This document shows positions 48,011 to 56,535 of a stretch of DNA of 64,000 bases, piece by piece. The stretch is from NCBI GenBank assembly GCA_913058345.1, contig CAJXQR010000009.1, forward strand, positions 62,001-126,000. Direction: 5' to 3'. This DNA is from an uncultured Gammaproteobacteria bacterium. GTDB taxonomy: Bacteria; Pseudomonadota; Gammaproteobacteria; Pseudomonadales; Porticoccaceae. The notes under the pieces are model-generated. The model was not told the origin of the DNA and did no database searches. It saw nothing but the letters and a program-made list of their open reading frames with translations. Position 1 is the stretch's first letter; the number at the start of each line of letters is the position of its first letter. The translations under genes were made by a program, and so were the position numbers.

Positions 48011-49111
48011 ATGATAGCGGTCATTGGTTCAGGCATTACAGGGGCATTTCTGGCATTTTCTTTAGCAAAAAAAGGATGTGCAGTGACCGTTTATGACGGG
48101 CATACAGTTGAGTACTCAGGTACAAGTTGTAACCCCGGTGGTATAAACCCTTTTCATGGCCCAGCTATGCCAGGAATCATGGAAGATTTCTATCTTGAGA
48201 GCTATAAAGAGCACCTTGCGAATTCAGATGAAATTCAAAAAATATCTGGCCTGGATTTTAACTTAAAGGTTGTTGATCGATTATTTCTAGCCTTCAATGA
48301 TGACGATGAGCAAGGGCTAAAGCGTATGCAAAAGCCCTATCGCCAAGCCCAGAGTTTTGATGCGCGCTGGTTAACGTCGAGCGAAGTTGCTCAATTAGAG
48401 AGTAGAATCAGTCACAATTGCGTCGGCGGATTATTCACTACGGGAAATTTAAGTGTTAACACGCAGTTATATGTCGCCGCCCTGAAAAAATCAGCGCAAC
48501 GTTTAGGGGCTCAATTTGTCGATAAGAATGTGCGTGAGATACATTTCGCTGGTGAAAAAGCAACGCACGTAGTCGTTGAAAATAATAAAATTCCAATATC
48601 GTCTGTCGCTGTAACCAGTGGCGTGTGGACGGCAGAAATATTAAAACCGATTAAACCGGCCTTGAAAGTACGCGCAGTAAAAGGTGAACTATTGTTGGTT
48701 GAAATTAATGGCCCACCGCTGCCTTTAGATATTACGTATGGTCTGACAGGCTTGTATCAATTTAAGCCGGGCCTCTATTGGGCGGGGGGTACACAATCGG
48801 GCTCTTTGCCAGAACCTGGCATCACAGCTGCTGGCAGAGAAGAAATTTTAGCAAATTTACGCCGGATTTTACCCGGGATAACAAAAATAGCCTGTATCGA
48901 GCACGATGCTGGCTATCGACCTATGGCCGAGGACAGTTTGCCGGTTGTAGGAAAAATAACCCCCTACGAAAATATCTTTATTGGCACAGGGGGTGGCTCG
49001 AAAGGTGTTTTGTTAAGTTCAGGTATCGCGAAAACGTTAGCTGGCTTGATTAATGGAGACAGTGATACAGGGCTCGAATTTTTGTCGCCCGACAGGTTCA
49101 GCGATGAGTGA
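48011..49111 (+). CDS. FAD-dependent oxidoreductase (DAO family)
   Basis: Flavoprotein of 366 residues in the glycine oxidase/D-amino-acid dehydrogenase family. The N-terminal dinucleotide motif is VIGSGITGAFLAFSLAKKG, and the C-terminal FAD-closing motif GYRPMAEDSLPVVGKI with FIGTGGGSKGVLLSSGIAKTLAG. It would oxidise a C-N bond of an amino acid or amine. Starts 19 bases after the ligase and overlaps the next gene by 8 bases, so the three are cotranscribed and probably work in one pathway. The substrate cannot be read from the sequence. Confidence 0.85.
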   Translation: MIAVIGSGITGAFLAFSLAKKGCAVTVYDGHTVEYSGTSCNPGGINPFHGPAMPGIMEDFYLESYKEHLANSDEIQKISGLDFNLKVVDRLFLAFNDDDEQGLKRMQKPYRQAQSFDARWLTSSEVAQLESRISHNCVGGLFTTGNLSVNTQLYVAALKKSAQRLGAQFVDKNVREIHFAGEKATHVVVENNKIPISSVAVTSGVWTAEILKPIKPALKVRAVKGELLLVEINGPPLPLDITYGLTGLYQFKPGLYWAGGTQSGSLPEPGITAAGREEILANLRRILPGITKIACIEHDAGYRPMAEDSLPVVGKITPYENIFIGTGGGSKGVLLSSGIAKTLAGLINGDSDTGLEFLSPDRFSDE

Positions 49112-50318
49112 TAAATTTAAAGTTGTTTGTATAAAATGCAGTTGTGAACAATCTGCCAAGTACAGCCCTTTTTGTGAAAAATGTGGGTCCTTAACAGAGG
49201 CAGTTTTTGATCTATCGAAAGTGACACTGAAAGATTCGGCTAACCCTTATGAACGTTACTTTGATCTTATTCCGGTCAAAGACAGAGAGTTATTGCCAAA
49301 AAAGGCGGCAATGACACCCATGATTCACAGTCAATCTCTGGGTGATCGGCTGGGTCTGCAGAATCTCTTTTTGAAAGACGAAACGGCTAATCCGACGGGC
49401 ACGACAAAATATAGAATGGCAGCTGTTTCTCTGCCCTATTTATTTGAAAGTGGGGTTCGTCATTTTTGCACATCTTCGACAGGCAATAGCTCAACGGCCT
49501 ATGCTTATTTGCTGCGTCTAATTCCTGACCTTGAAATGAGTTTGTTTACCGGCAGCGAATTTCGTAGCAGGGTAAACTATGTGCCTAGCCAACAACTCAC
49601 GCATTACATTTTGCATGATGCGAGCTTTGCCGAGGCCTTTAATGCCGCTGCGGTTTTTGCACAAAAAATGAATTTTACTTCGGAACGCGGTTTTTTTAAC
49701 TTGGGTAGACGTGAGGGTCTGAAGTTGGCTTTGCTAGAGTCTGTCGATCAAATCCAGCAGCCCATCGACTGGTACGTGCAGGCTGTGTCGAGCGCGATGG
49801 GTGTCTATGGTTGTTATAAAGCATCAGAAGAACTGCAGAGACTCGGTATTGTGCAGAAGAGGCCTAAACTTTTATGCGCACAACAGGACAGCTGTAGCCC
49901 TATGGTTAAGGCGTGGAATGAAAATTCACCAGTTATAAAACAAGAGCACATTGTGAAAAACCCCCAGGGTATTGCAAAAGCAATATTGCGCGGTGATCCA
50001 ACCAAAGTGTATCCGTATATGAAACAGATTGTTGATCAAAGCGGAGGGGTATTTACCTCTGCTACTGAAGCTGAAATTAGAGAGGCAAAAGATATTATTT
50101 TGGAGCTGGAAGGCTTGTCAATCTGTTTTTCCGCTGCAACCGCTGTTGCGGCAGTCATTAAGCTTGCTAAGCAAGGTCGATTTGATGCGAAAGAAACGAT
50201 TGTTATTAATTTGACGGGTAGCGATCGTCGTTATGATTCAGTTCCGGAGGATGTTTGCCATTTGAAAAAAATCAAGGGTGATTGGCTTCCTTTTGAAGCA
50301 AGGCGCAGTGGCAGTTAA
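49104..50318 (+). CDS. Threonine-synthase-like PLP enzyme with N-terminal zinc ribbon
   Basis: Fold-type II PLP enzyme of 404 residues. A four-cysteine ribbon (Cys9, Cys12, Cys24, Cys27) precedes the catalytic domain, with the PLP Lys102 in NPTGTTKYRMA, a CTSSTGNSSTA phosphate/substrate loop and INLTGSDRRYD near the end. Family members do beta- or gamma-replacement on amino acids (threonine synthase, cysteate synthase). The active-site TTKYR differs from the SFKDR of genuine threonine synthase, and the ligase/oxidase neighbours argue for a special amino-acid product. The frame opens at 49053, but ATG 49104 is the natural start, overlapping the previous stop. Confidence 0.85.
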   Translation: MSDKFKVVCIKCSCEQSAKYSPFCEKCGSLTEAVFDLSKVTLKDSANPYERYFDLIPVKDRELLPKKAAMTPMIHSQSLGDRLGLQNLFLKDETANPTGTTKYRMAAVSLPYLFESGVRHFCTSSTGNSSTAYAYLLRLIPDLEMSLFTGSEFRSRVNYVPSQQLTHYILHDASFAEAFNAAAVFAQKMNFTSERGFFNLGRREGLKLALLESVDQIQQPIDWYVQAVSSAMGVYGCYKASEELQRLGIVQKRPKLLCAQQDSCSPMVKAWNENSPVIKQEHIVKNPQGIAKAILRGDPTKVYPYMKQIVDQSGGVFTSATEAEIREAKDIILELEGLSICFSAATAVAAVIKLAKQGRFDAKETIVINLTGSDRRYDSVPEDVCHLKKIKGDWLPFEARRSGS

Positions 50319-50387
50319 TTGACACAAGCTGGAATTTTTCAATAATACTCCTGTTTAAGCATGACATAGTAAATTAAGAGGCAAGAC

Positions 50388-50597
50388 ATGGCAGAAAAGT
50401 CAGACCAAAAAATTCAGATTAACAATGTTGAATATAATTTAAGCGATTTATCAGAAAATGCACAGGGTCAATTACGTGGGGTGCAAATTGCTGAAAATGA
50501 AATGAAACGCTTGAATACTCAGTTAGCACTGGCCCAAACGGCGCGTAATGCCTATATGCAGGCGCTACAAGACGATTTGCCTGAAAAGACCGAATAA
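50388..50597 (+). CDS. Small protein resembling DUF6447
   Basis: A 69-residue protein with a short beta-like N-terminus (KIQINNVEYNLSDLSENA) followed by one long helix (QLRGVQIAENEMKRLNTQLALAQTARNAYMQAL) that looks coiled-coil forming. The layout reminds me of DUF6447, whose function is unknown; the match is from memory. ATG 50388 follows AGAGGCAAGAC. It lies 69 bases after the PLP-enzyme gene and may belong to the same transcript; possible roles are a carrier, a chaperone or a subunit. Confidence 0.65.
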   Translation: MAEKSDQKIQINNVEYNLSDLSENAQGQLRGVQIAENEMKRLNTQLALAQTARNAYMQALQDDLPEKTE

Positions 50598-50897
50598 TTA
50601 AATTCTGTGGTTCACGGTCGATTCTGATTAGCGAAGATATATTAACGTCAAATTGATTCATTCTGGTTTATTGTGTGAGTGAGCAAGAAACTTCACAGGA
50701 ATAAGGTTGCGGTTTGTGTGCTGTGCTTGTAATGGCGTTTTTTGAAGGCTGAAGATGGCACTAGAATATTGACCTGGCGCAGTAGTTCTCTTTGTTACTG
50801 CTGTTTTGATGGGCATTGAGCGATTATTAATGGCTTTCTCATCAAGTGGTTTACCTATCAAACATGTCTTGTGTCACTGCTACGGTCTTTTATTTGA
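50598..50897 (+). other. Gap between the cassette and the next glycosyltransferase (300 bases)
   Basis: No gene, tRNA or clear terminator seen on either strand; short minus-strand frames here lack support. Probably carries the promoter of the glycosyltransferase-manC pair. Confidence 0.5.
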
Positions 50898-52040
50898 ATG
50901 AAAACTGTTATCGTGCATGACTGGCTCGCTGCCAGCGGTGGTGCGGAGCTGGTGCTTGAGCAGCTGCTGCAATGTTACCCCGATGCCAATATCTTCACCC
51001 TGGTGGATGTTATGCCGCCCGCGGAACGTGGTTTTCTTCAAGGCCGTAAAATAACCACCAGTTTTATTCAGCGTCTGCCGGGTGTGCAGCGCCATTTTCG
51101 CCACTTTTTACCCCTTATGCCCCGTGCCATTGAGGCGCTCGATGTGAGTCAATATGATCTCGTTATATCCAGTAGCTGGGCCTTTGCTAAGGGTGTCAAG
51201 GTTCGGCCTGACCAAACCCATGTGAGTTACGTGCACACACCTATTCGCTATGCCTGGGACCAGCAAGAGCTCTACTTGCAGCAGGCTGTAAGCCTGGAGC
51301 CATTGCGCAAGTTGGCGCGTTTTTTTCTTGCGGGTCTGCGCCGCTGGGATATTAAAACGGCGGGGCGGGGCGGGCAGTTAGTGGCCAACTCCCATTTTAT
51401 TGCGGAGCGGATTGCACAGTGCTGGCAGCGCGAAAGTCGCGTGTTAAATCCGCCGGTGGCTCTCGATGATTTTACGTGTACCGAAATTAAAGAGGATTTC
51501 TACGTTACGGTTTCTCGGCTGGTGCACTACAAGGCGGTCGAAGTGCTCATTCAGGCGTTTAACGCGATGCCCGGCAAGCGTTTGGTGGTGATTGGTGACG
51601 GCCCCCTGTTTAAAAAGCTAGAGGCCATGGCGGGACCGAATGTGACGTTGTTGGGCTATCAGTCGCGGGAGGTCGTGGTGGGTTATTTACAGCGCGCTCG
51701 GGCCTTTGTGTTTGCGGCCCATGAAGATTTTGGCATTGTCGCCGTTGAGGCCCAGGCCTGTGGTACACCGGTTATTGCCTATGGCGTTGGCGGTGTTCTG
51801 GATAGTGTGATTCCCTATACCGGTTCAGACCCGGTAGATGCTGGTTATTCACCAACGGGCTTGTTTTTTGATCAGCAAACGGCAGACAGTGTGATGGCGG
51901 CAGTTGAACGTTTTGAGACATTGCCGGATGCTATTTCATCACAGGCTTGCGCAGCCAATGCGGCGCGTTTCTCCCCTGGGCACTTCCGCCATGAGTTTAT
52001 GGCTATTGTTGAGCAAGCAATGGACAATAGCGCCGCATAG
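50898..52040 (+). CDS. GT4 mannosyl/rhamnosyltransferase (WbaZ/WbpZ-like)
   Basis: Of 380 residues, VHDWLAASGGAELVLEQLL at the N-terminus, SYVHTPIRYAWDQQELYL and HEDFGIVAVEAQACGTPVIAYGVGG in the donor domain match GT4 enzymes of the WbaZ/MtfB group, which transfer mannose or D-rhamnose from GDP donors in O-antigen assembly. It directly precedes manC (127-base gap), which supplies GDP-mannose. Codon use is more GC-rich than the cassette to its left, more like the chromosomal core. Confidence 0.88.
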   Translation: MKTVIVHDWLAASGGAELVLEQLLQCYPDANIFTLVDVMPPAERGFLQGRKITTSFIQRLPGVQRHFRHFLPLMPRAIEALDVSQYDLVISSSWAFAKGVKVRPDQTHVSYVHTPIRYAWDQQELYLQQAVSLEPLRKLARFFLAGLRRWDIKTAGRGGQLVANSHFIAERIAQCWQRESRVLNPPVALDDFTCTEIKEDFYVTVSRLVHYKAVEVLIQAFNAMPGKRLVVIGDGPLFKKLEAMAGPNVTLLGYQSREVVVGYLQRARAFVFAAHEDFGIVAVEAQACGTPVIAYGVGGVLDSVIPYTGSDPVDAGYSPTGLFFDQQTADSVMAAVERFETLPDAISSQACAANAARFSPGHFRHEFMAIVEQAMDNSAA

Positions 52041-52167
52041 TACGTTGCTAATAGTTTTATTATTTTAAGAGCACTTGTTTACCAACGGTGGATCTTTTTA
52101 AACGACGCAGCATGGTCCTACAATGGCTTGCTGCAAAAAAGGGCTCTCTCTAGTGAAGGACTGTAAA

Positions 52168-53583
52168 ATGATACCTGTTGTACTTTCTGGTGGTTCTGGT
52201 AGTCGCCTTTGGCCTCTCTCGCGGGCGCATTATCCCAAACAGTTTATTCCTTTGGCGAGTGAGCAAACCATGCTGCAAGCGACACTGGGCCGTTTACAGG
52301 GTCTGCGCGCAGAAGCCCTGTCGCCGCTAGTGATTTGCAACGAGCAACACCGTTTTATGGTGGCCGAGCAGCTGCGCGAGATAGACTTGGTGGCGCAGGG
52401 GATTTTACTGGAGCCCGTTGGCCGTAATACTGCACCCGCTGTTGCCCTGGCGGCCCTGGCGGCTGCCCCTGATGACATCTTGCTGGTCTTGCCGGCTGAT
52501 CATGTGATTGAAGATATTGTGGCTTTCCATAGAGCCGTTGAGCTGGCCTGTTGCGAAGCGGAAAAAGGTGCGTTGGTGACCTTTGGTGTGGTGCCAACGT
52601 CTGCACAAACGGGTTATGGCTATATTCAGGCAGCGAGTGCTGAGGGTGCTGGATTTAGGGCGTACAACATTCAGCAATTTGTCGAAAAACCGGATTTAGC
52701 GACCGCACAGGCTTACGTCGATAGCGGTGATTATTACTGGAATAGTGGCATGTTCGCCTTTAGGGCGGGCCGTTATCTTGAGGAGCTGGCGCGTTATCAG
52801 CCGGAGATGCTCAGTGCCTGTCAGGCCGCGTTTGAGGGTGCCAGTGTCGATCTCGATTTTACTCGCCTCGACAAAGCGGCGTTTTCTGCCTGTCCTGATG
52901 ATTCCATTGATTATGCGGTGATGGAAAAAACAGACAGTGCTGTAGTGATTCCTCTCGATGCTGGTTGGAGTGATATCGGCAGTTGGTCGGCGCTGTGGGA
53001 TATTTCCGAAAAAGATGCACAGGGCAATACCTGCAAAGGTGATGTGCTCGCAGTCGATACCCACGATTCTTATTTACACACCAATGGCCGTTTGTTGGCG
53101 ACAGTCGGCATTAAGGGCTTGGTAGTGGTGGAAACTGATGATGCTGTTTTGGTGGCCGACAAAAGTTGCGTGCAAGAGGTAAAATCGGTGGTTAATCAAC
53201 TACAGACTCGGGGCCGTAGTGAACGCGAGTCCCACCGTAAAGTGTATCGTCCCTGGGGAATGTACGATTCAATTGCCGCCAATGAGCGCTATCAAACGAA
53301 GCGCATCGTGGTGAACCCCGGTGCGCAGCTGTCACTGCAAAAGCACTATCACAGGGCCGAACATTGGGTGGTGGTGCAGGGTACGGGGCTGGTGACCCGC
53401 GGTGATGAGAAGGTGATGTTATCGGTCAATGAGTCCATTTATATTCCCATTGGCATGAAACATCGCTTAGAAAACCCGGGAGTTATCCCTCTGGAAATTA
53501 TTGAAGTACAGACGGGTGATTATCTCGGTGAGGATGATATCGTGCGCTTTGACGACCAATACGGGCGGGCAGAGGAAAAATAA
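52168..53583 (+). CDS. manC: Bifunctional mannose-1-phosphate guanylyltransferase / mannose-6-phosphate isomerase
   Basis: Makes GDP-mannose and, via its second domain, mannose-6-phosphate from fructose-6-phosphate. The 471 residues have the nucleotidyltransferase half with [16 protein letters not shown] and FVEKPD, and a C-terminal type II PMI cupin with [20 protein letters not shown] 52168 follows GAAGGACTG; the frame's 15 upstream codons are discarded. AlgA, WbpW, ManC and CpsB share this architecture; by context it feeds gmd-rmd. Last gene of the surface locus. Confidence 0.95.
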   Translation: MIPVVLSGGSGSRLWPLSRAHYPKQFIPLASEQTMLQATLGRLQGLRAEALSPLVICNEQHRFMVAEQLREIDLVAQGILLEPVGRNTAPAVALAALAAAPDDILLVLPADHVIEDIVAFHRAVELACCEAEKGALVTFGVVPTSAQTGYGYIQAASAEGAGFRAYNIQQFVEKPDLATAQAYVDSGDYYWNSGMFAFRAGRYLEELARYQPEMLSACQAAFEGASVDLDFTRLDKAAFSACPDDSIDYAVMEKTDSAVVIPLDAGWSDIGSWSALWDISEKDAQGNTCKGDVLAVDTHDSYLHTNGRLLATVGIKGLVVVETDDAVLVADKSCVQEVKSVVNQLQTRGRSERESHRKVYRPWGMYDSIAANERYQTKRIVVNPGAQLSLQKHYHRAEHWVVVQGTGLVTRGDEKVMLSVNESIYIPIGMKHRLENPGVIPLEIIEVQTGDYLGEDDIVRFDDQYGRAEEK

Positions 53584-53765
53584 CCTTCGTTACCGCCCAC
53601 TGCGAGGGCTTGTCGTCACGTTTATTTTCAACGCTTATTCGCCGGGTGTTATTTAGCAGTGCGCATCGCAGGGGTGCTTCTGTACAATATGGCCTTTTGC
53701 GCAAACACTGTAATGTCCCCTGGGCATTATTAATCATTTGCCTATAGGCGATAGTTGTTAATTCA

Positions 53766-55133
53766 ATGAATTCTTTCGAAGTCCGTGCGCTGCTGGCTCT
53801 GGCCTTTCTCTACGCCAGCCGTATGCTTGGTTTATTTATGGTCCTCCCCGTCTTCGCCCTGTATGCAGAAGGGTATTCGGGTAGCTCAGCTCTGCTGGTG
53901 GGTGTCGGTCTGGGTATTTATGGCCTCAGTCAGGGGCTACTACAAATTCCTTTTGGTTTGTTGTCCGATCGCATTGGTCGCAAGCCCTTGATCTTCGCGG
54001 GTATGTTGCTGTTTTTGGCGGGTAGTTTACTGGCTGCAACGGCGGATTCTATGGTTGGGCTAATTACTGCGCGTGCCCTGCAGGGTGCCGGTGCGGTGGC
54101 CAGTGTGGTGATGGCTCTGTTGTCTGATCTCACGAAAGAGCAGAACCGTACACGAGCGATGGCCTCTATTGGAGGTAGTATCGGTCTGTCTTTTGGCCTG
54201 GCGATGGTACTGGGCCCCATTATTGCCAGTTACTGGGGCTTGTCCGGGGTGTTTTGGGTGACATCAGTGCTGGCGGCTATGGGTATTGTGGTGGTGGCTT
54301 TTGCGGTGCCGAGTCCGGTGGCGCGACACGGTGGCCACGAGGTGATCCCCTTGCCATCGATGTTGGGCCGGGTATTGAGAGATACTGAGTTGCGGCGTTT
54401 GAATATCGGGATTTTCGCCTTGCATTTTGCGCAAATGGCAACCTGGGTGGCACTGCCTTTGATGCTGGAGCAGACCTTCGATTTTTCCCGCGATCGCCAC
54501 TGGTTGCTGTACTTAGGCACTATGGGTGGCGGTTTTCTACTGATGGTACCTTTTATTTGGTATGGCGAATCGAAACGAAAAATGAAGCCGGTGTTTATCA
54601 TCGCCGTTGCCTTGCTGGCTCTGGCTGAGGTGATGATGGCCTGTGCCGGGTCGACATTTAACATGATGGTTGCCGGCTTGCTGGTATTCTTCATGGCCTT
54701 TAATTTGCTCGAAGCCTCCCTGCCGTCACTGGTGAGCAAGCTGAGCCCGGCGGGCATTAAGGGCACGGCACTGGGCGTTTATTCGACCAGTCAATTTCTC
54801 GGCACCTTTTGTGGGGGTGTTGTGGGGGGTATCGTGGCTCAGCAATTTGGCAATGGTGCAGTTTTCTGGGCATCCTTGGTTGCCGCTTTGTTGTGGTTGG
54901 GCTTTGCGATGACTATGCAGCCGCCGCGTTACCTGCGCAGTGTTGAAGTGTGTTTGACGGGGCAGAGGCAGCTCGACGCGAAAGGCTTGATGACAGAGAT
55001 TGCCGGTGTGGTCGATGTAGTGATTATTCCCGGTCAAAATATGGCCTATGTCAAGGTCGATGATGCGCATTTTGATCAAGAGCGGATGGATGCACTGCTG
55101 GCGTCTTCAGTGCAGGACAAGTCGGCTGGATAG
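53766..55133 (+). CDS. MFS exporter with C-terminal YAM domain (YajR-like)
   Basis: Major facilitator drug/proton antiporter of 455 residues: twelve membrane helices (the first ~10-30, the last ending near 385), motif A SDRIGRKPLIF after helix 2, and a soluble C-terminal domain (about 395-452) of the ferredoxin-like YAM type found in E. coli YajR. Substrates are unknown. It sits just upstream of ssb, as the Pseudomonas MFS gene between uvrA and ssb does, so it marks the right edge of the inserted locus. Confidence 0.9.
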   Translation: MNSFEVRALLALAFLYASRMLGLFMVLPVFALYAEGYSGSSALLVGVGLGIYGLSQGLLQIPFGLLSDRIGRKPLIFAGMLLFLAGSLLAATADSMVGLITARALQGAGAVASVVMALLSDLTKEQNRTRAMASIGGSIGLSFGLAMVLGPIIASYWGLSGVFWVTSVLAAMGIVVVAFAVPSPVARHGGHEVIPLPSMLGRVLRDTELRRLNIGIFALHFAQMATWVALPLMLEQTFDFSRDRHWLLYLGTMGGGFLLMVPFIWYGESKRKMKPVFIIAVALLALAEVMMACAGSTFNMMVAGLLVFFMAFNLLEASLPSLVSKLSPAGIKGTALGVYSTSQFLGTFCGGVVGGIVAQQFGNGAVFWASLVAALLWLGFAMTMQPPRYLRSVEVCLTGQRQLDAKGLMTEIAGVVDVVIIPGQNMAYVKVDDAHFDQERMDALLASSVQDKSAG

Positions 55134-55159
55134 CGGATCATCTGTCGATAGTATTTATC

Positions 55160-55186
55160 CGCATTGAAAGGTTAAACTTCAATGCG
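55160..55186. other. Inverted repeat between the MFS gene and ssb
   Basis: Nine-base perfect arms CGCATTGAA / TTCAATGCG with a 9-base loop (55160-55186), 46 bases before the ssb start. Either a terminator without T-run or a leader structure of ssb. Confidence 0.45.
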
Positions 55187-55232
55187 TGAGGCAGGGTAAT
55201 TAACTCGACGAGTCAATAAGTAGGAGGTAAGT

Positions 55233-55730
55233 ATGGCCAGAGGCATAAACAAAGTGATTTTGATTGGCAACCTGGGGCAGGATCCGGAAACACGCTATAT
55301 GCCTTCGGGTGGTGCGGTAACGAACCTGACCATCGCCACCAGTGAAACCTGGAAAGACAAGCAAAGTGGCCAGCCTCAGGAGCGTACGGAGTGGCACCGG
55401 GTGGTTTTCTTTAATCGCCTGGCAGAAATTGCTGGGGAGTACCTGAAAAAGGGCAGTAAGGTTTACATTGAAGGCTCATTGCGGACGCGAAAATGGCAGG
55501 ACAAAAACACAGGTGCGGATCGTTATACCACTGAAATTGTGGCCAATGAAATGCAGATGCTGGATAGCCGTGGCGGCGAGGGCGCGGGCCAAGGCTATGA
55601 AAAACAAGGTGCACCAGCGGCCCAGCCTCAGCGTGCTCAGCAAGCACCAGTGAAGCCAGCGGCCCAGTCGACACCTACACAAAATGCGCCAGCGGGATTC
55701 GATAATTTTGACGACGACATTCCGTTTTAA
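55233..55730 (+). CDS. ssb: Single-stranded DNA-binding protein
   Basis: Binds exposed single strands in replication, repair and recombination. Of 165 residues, the OB fold spans about 1-110 ([46 protein letters not shown]), followed by a Gln/Pro/Ala-rich linker and the acidic tail [10 protein letters not shown] that recruits partner proteins. ATG 55233 follows AGGAGGTAAGT, a strong ribosome site. Confidence 0.97.
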   Translation: MARGINKVILIGNLGQDPETRYMPSGGAVTNLTIATSETWKDKQSGQPQERTEWHRVVFFNRLAEIAGEYLKKGSKVYIEGSLRTRKWQDKNTGADRYTTEIVANEMQMLDSRGGEGAGQGYEKQGAPAAQPQRAQQAPVKPAAQSTPTQNAPAGFDNFDDDIPF

Positions 55731-55778
55731 GCATGCTTTAAAATATGATTTTCTTTAACTACTTCAGGGAAACGACTA

Positions 55779-56372
55779 GTGAGTACGAATTTAACCTGGC
55801 ACGAATCCATTGTCAGTAAAGCAGAACGAGCGGAAAGAAAACAACAAAAACCTTGTGTGATTTGGTTTACGGGTCTTAGTGGTTCGGGCAAATCGACCTT
55901 GGCCAATGCCTTAGAGCGGGCCTTGTTCGAGCGTGGCCATCATAGTTATTTGCTCGATGGCGACAATGTGCGTCAGGGTTTGAACAGTGATTTGGGCTTT
56001 AGTGATGAAGCACGGGTAGAAAATATTCGGCGCATTGGCGAGACCGCAAAATTGTTTGTCGATGCGGGTTTGATTGTAATGACGGCCTTTATTTCCCCCT
56101 TCCGCACTGAGCGCGAGCTGGCTCGCAATTTGGTGGAAGAGGATGAGTTTATTGAAGTGCACGTTTCAGCATCACTGGATGTCTGCGAAGAGCGCGACCC
56201 CAAAGGCTTGTATAAAAAAGCACGAGCCGGCGAAATTCCTAACTTTACAGGTATTGGCTCTGCCTACGAGGCACCAGAAAACCCTGATCTATTGGTTGAT
56301 ACAGGAAAAAATGATGTGGGTACTTGCGCCGAGCAGTTGGTTGATTATTTGGCTAAAAAGGGCGTCATTTAA
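55779..56372 (+). CDS. cysC: Adenylylsulfate kinase
   Basis: Phosphorylates APS to PAPS, the sulfate donor for reduction or for sulfotransferases. The 197 residues contain the P-loop [30 protein letters not shown], and the family's FISPFRTER and [20 protein letters not shown] motifs. GTG 55779 with CAGGGA upstream. It stands apart from sat (1901): single-function Sat and CysC replace the CysDN(C) complex here. PAPS could also serve glycan sulfation, but no sulfotransferase is in the window. Confidence 0.95.
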   Translation: MSTNLTWHESIVSKAERAERKQQKPCVIWFTGLSGSGKSTLANALERALFERGHHSYLLDGDNVRQGLNSDLGFSDEARVENIRRIGETAKLFVDAGLIVMTAFISPFRTERELARNLVEEDEFIEVHVSASLDVCEERDPKGLYKKARAGEIPNFTGIGSAYEAPENPDLLVDTGKNDVGTCAEQLVDYLAKKGVI

Positions 56373-56422
56373 TATGCCAGTTGTGTTGCGCCAGGCATGT
56401 CGCCAATAGGATTGGCTGGAGC

Positions 56423-56466
56423 ATAAAAAAACCCGCGAAAGATAGTGATGTCGCGGGTTTTTTTAT
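56423..56466. terminator. Bidirectional terminator between cysC and fabB
   Basis: Perfect 16-base arms (56423-56438 and 56451-56466), GC core CCCGCGA with A-run and T-run on either side, 12-base loop, between convergent genes. Confidence 0.92.
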
Positions 56467-56535
56467 GAATGCGTGGTGCTGACATTAATCGTTCGGCTGT
56501 TGCTGTTCTAGCCTATGAGCTCAAGTGCTTAATTT

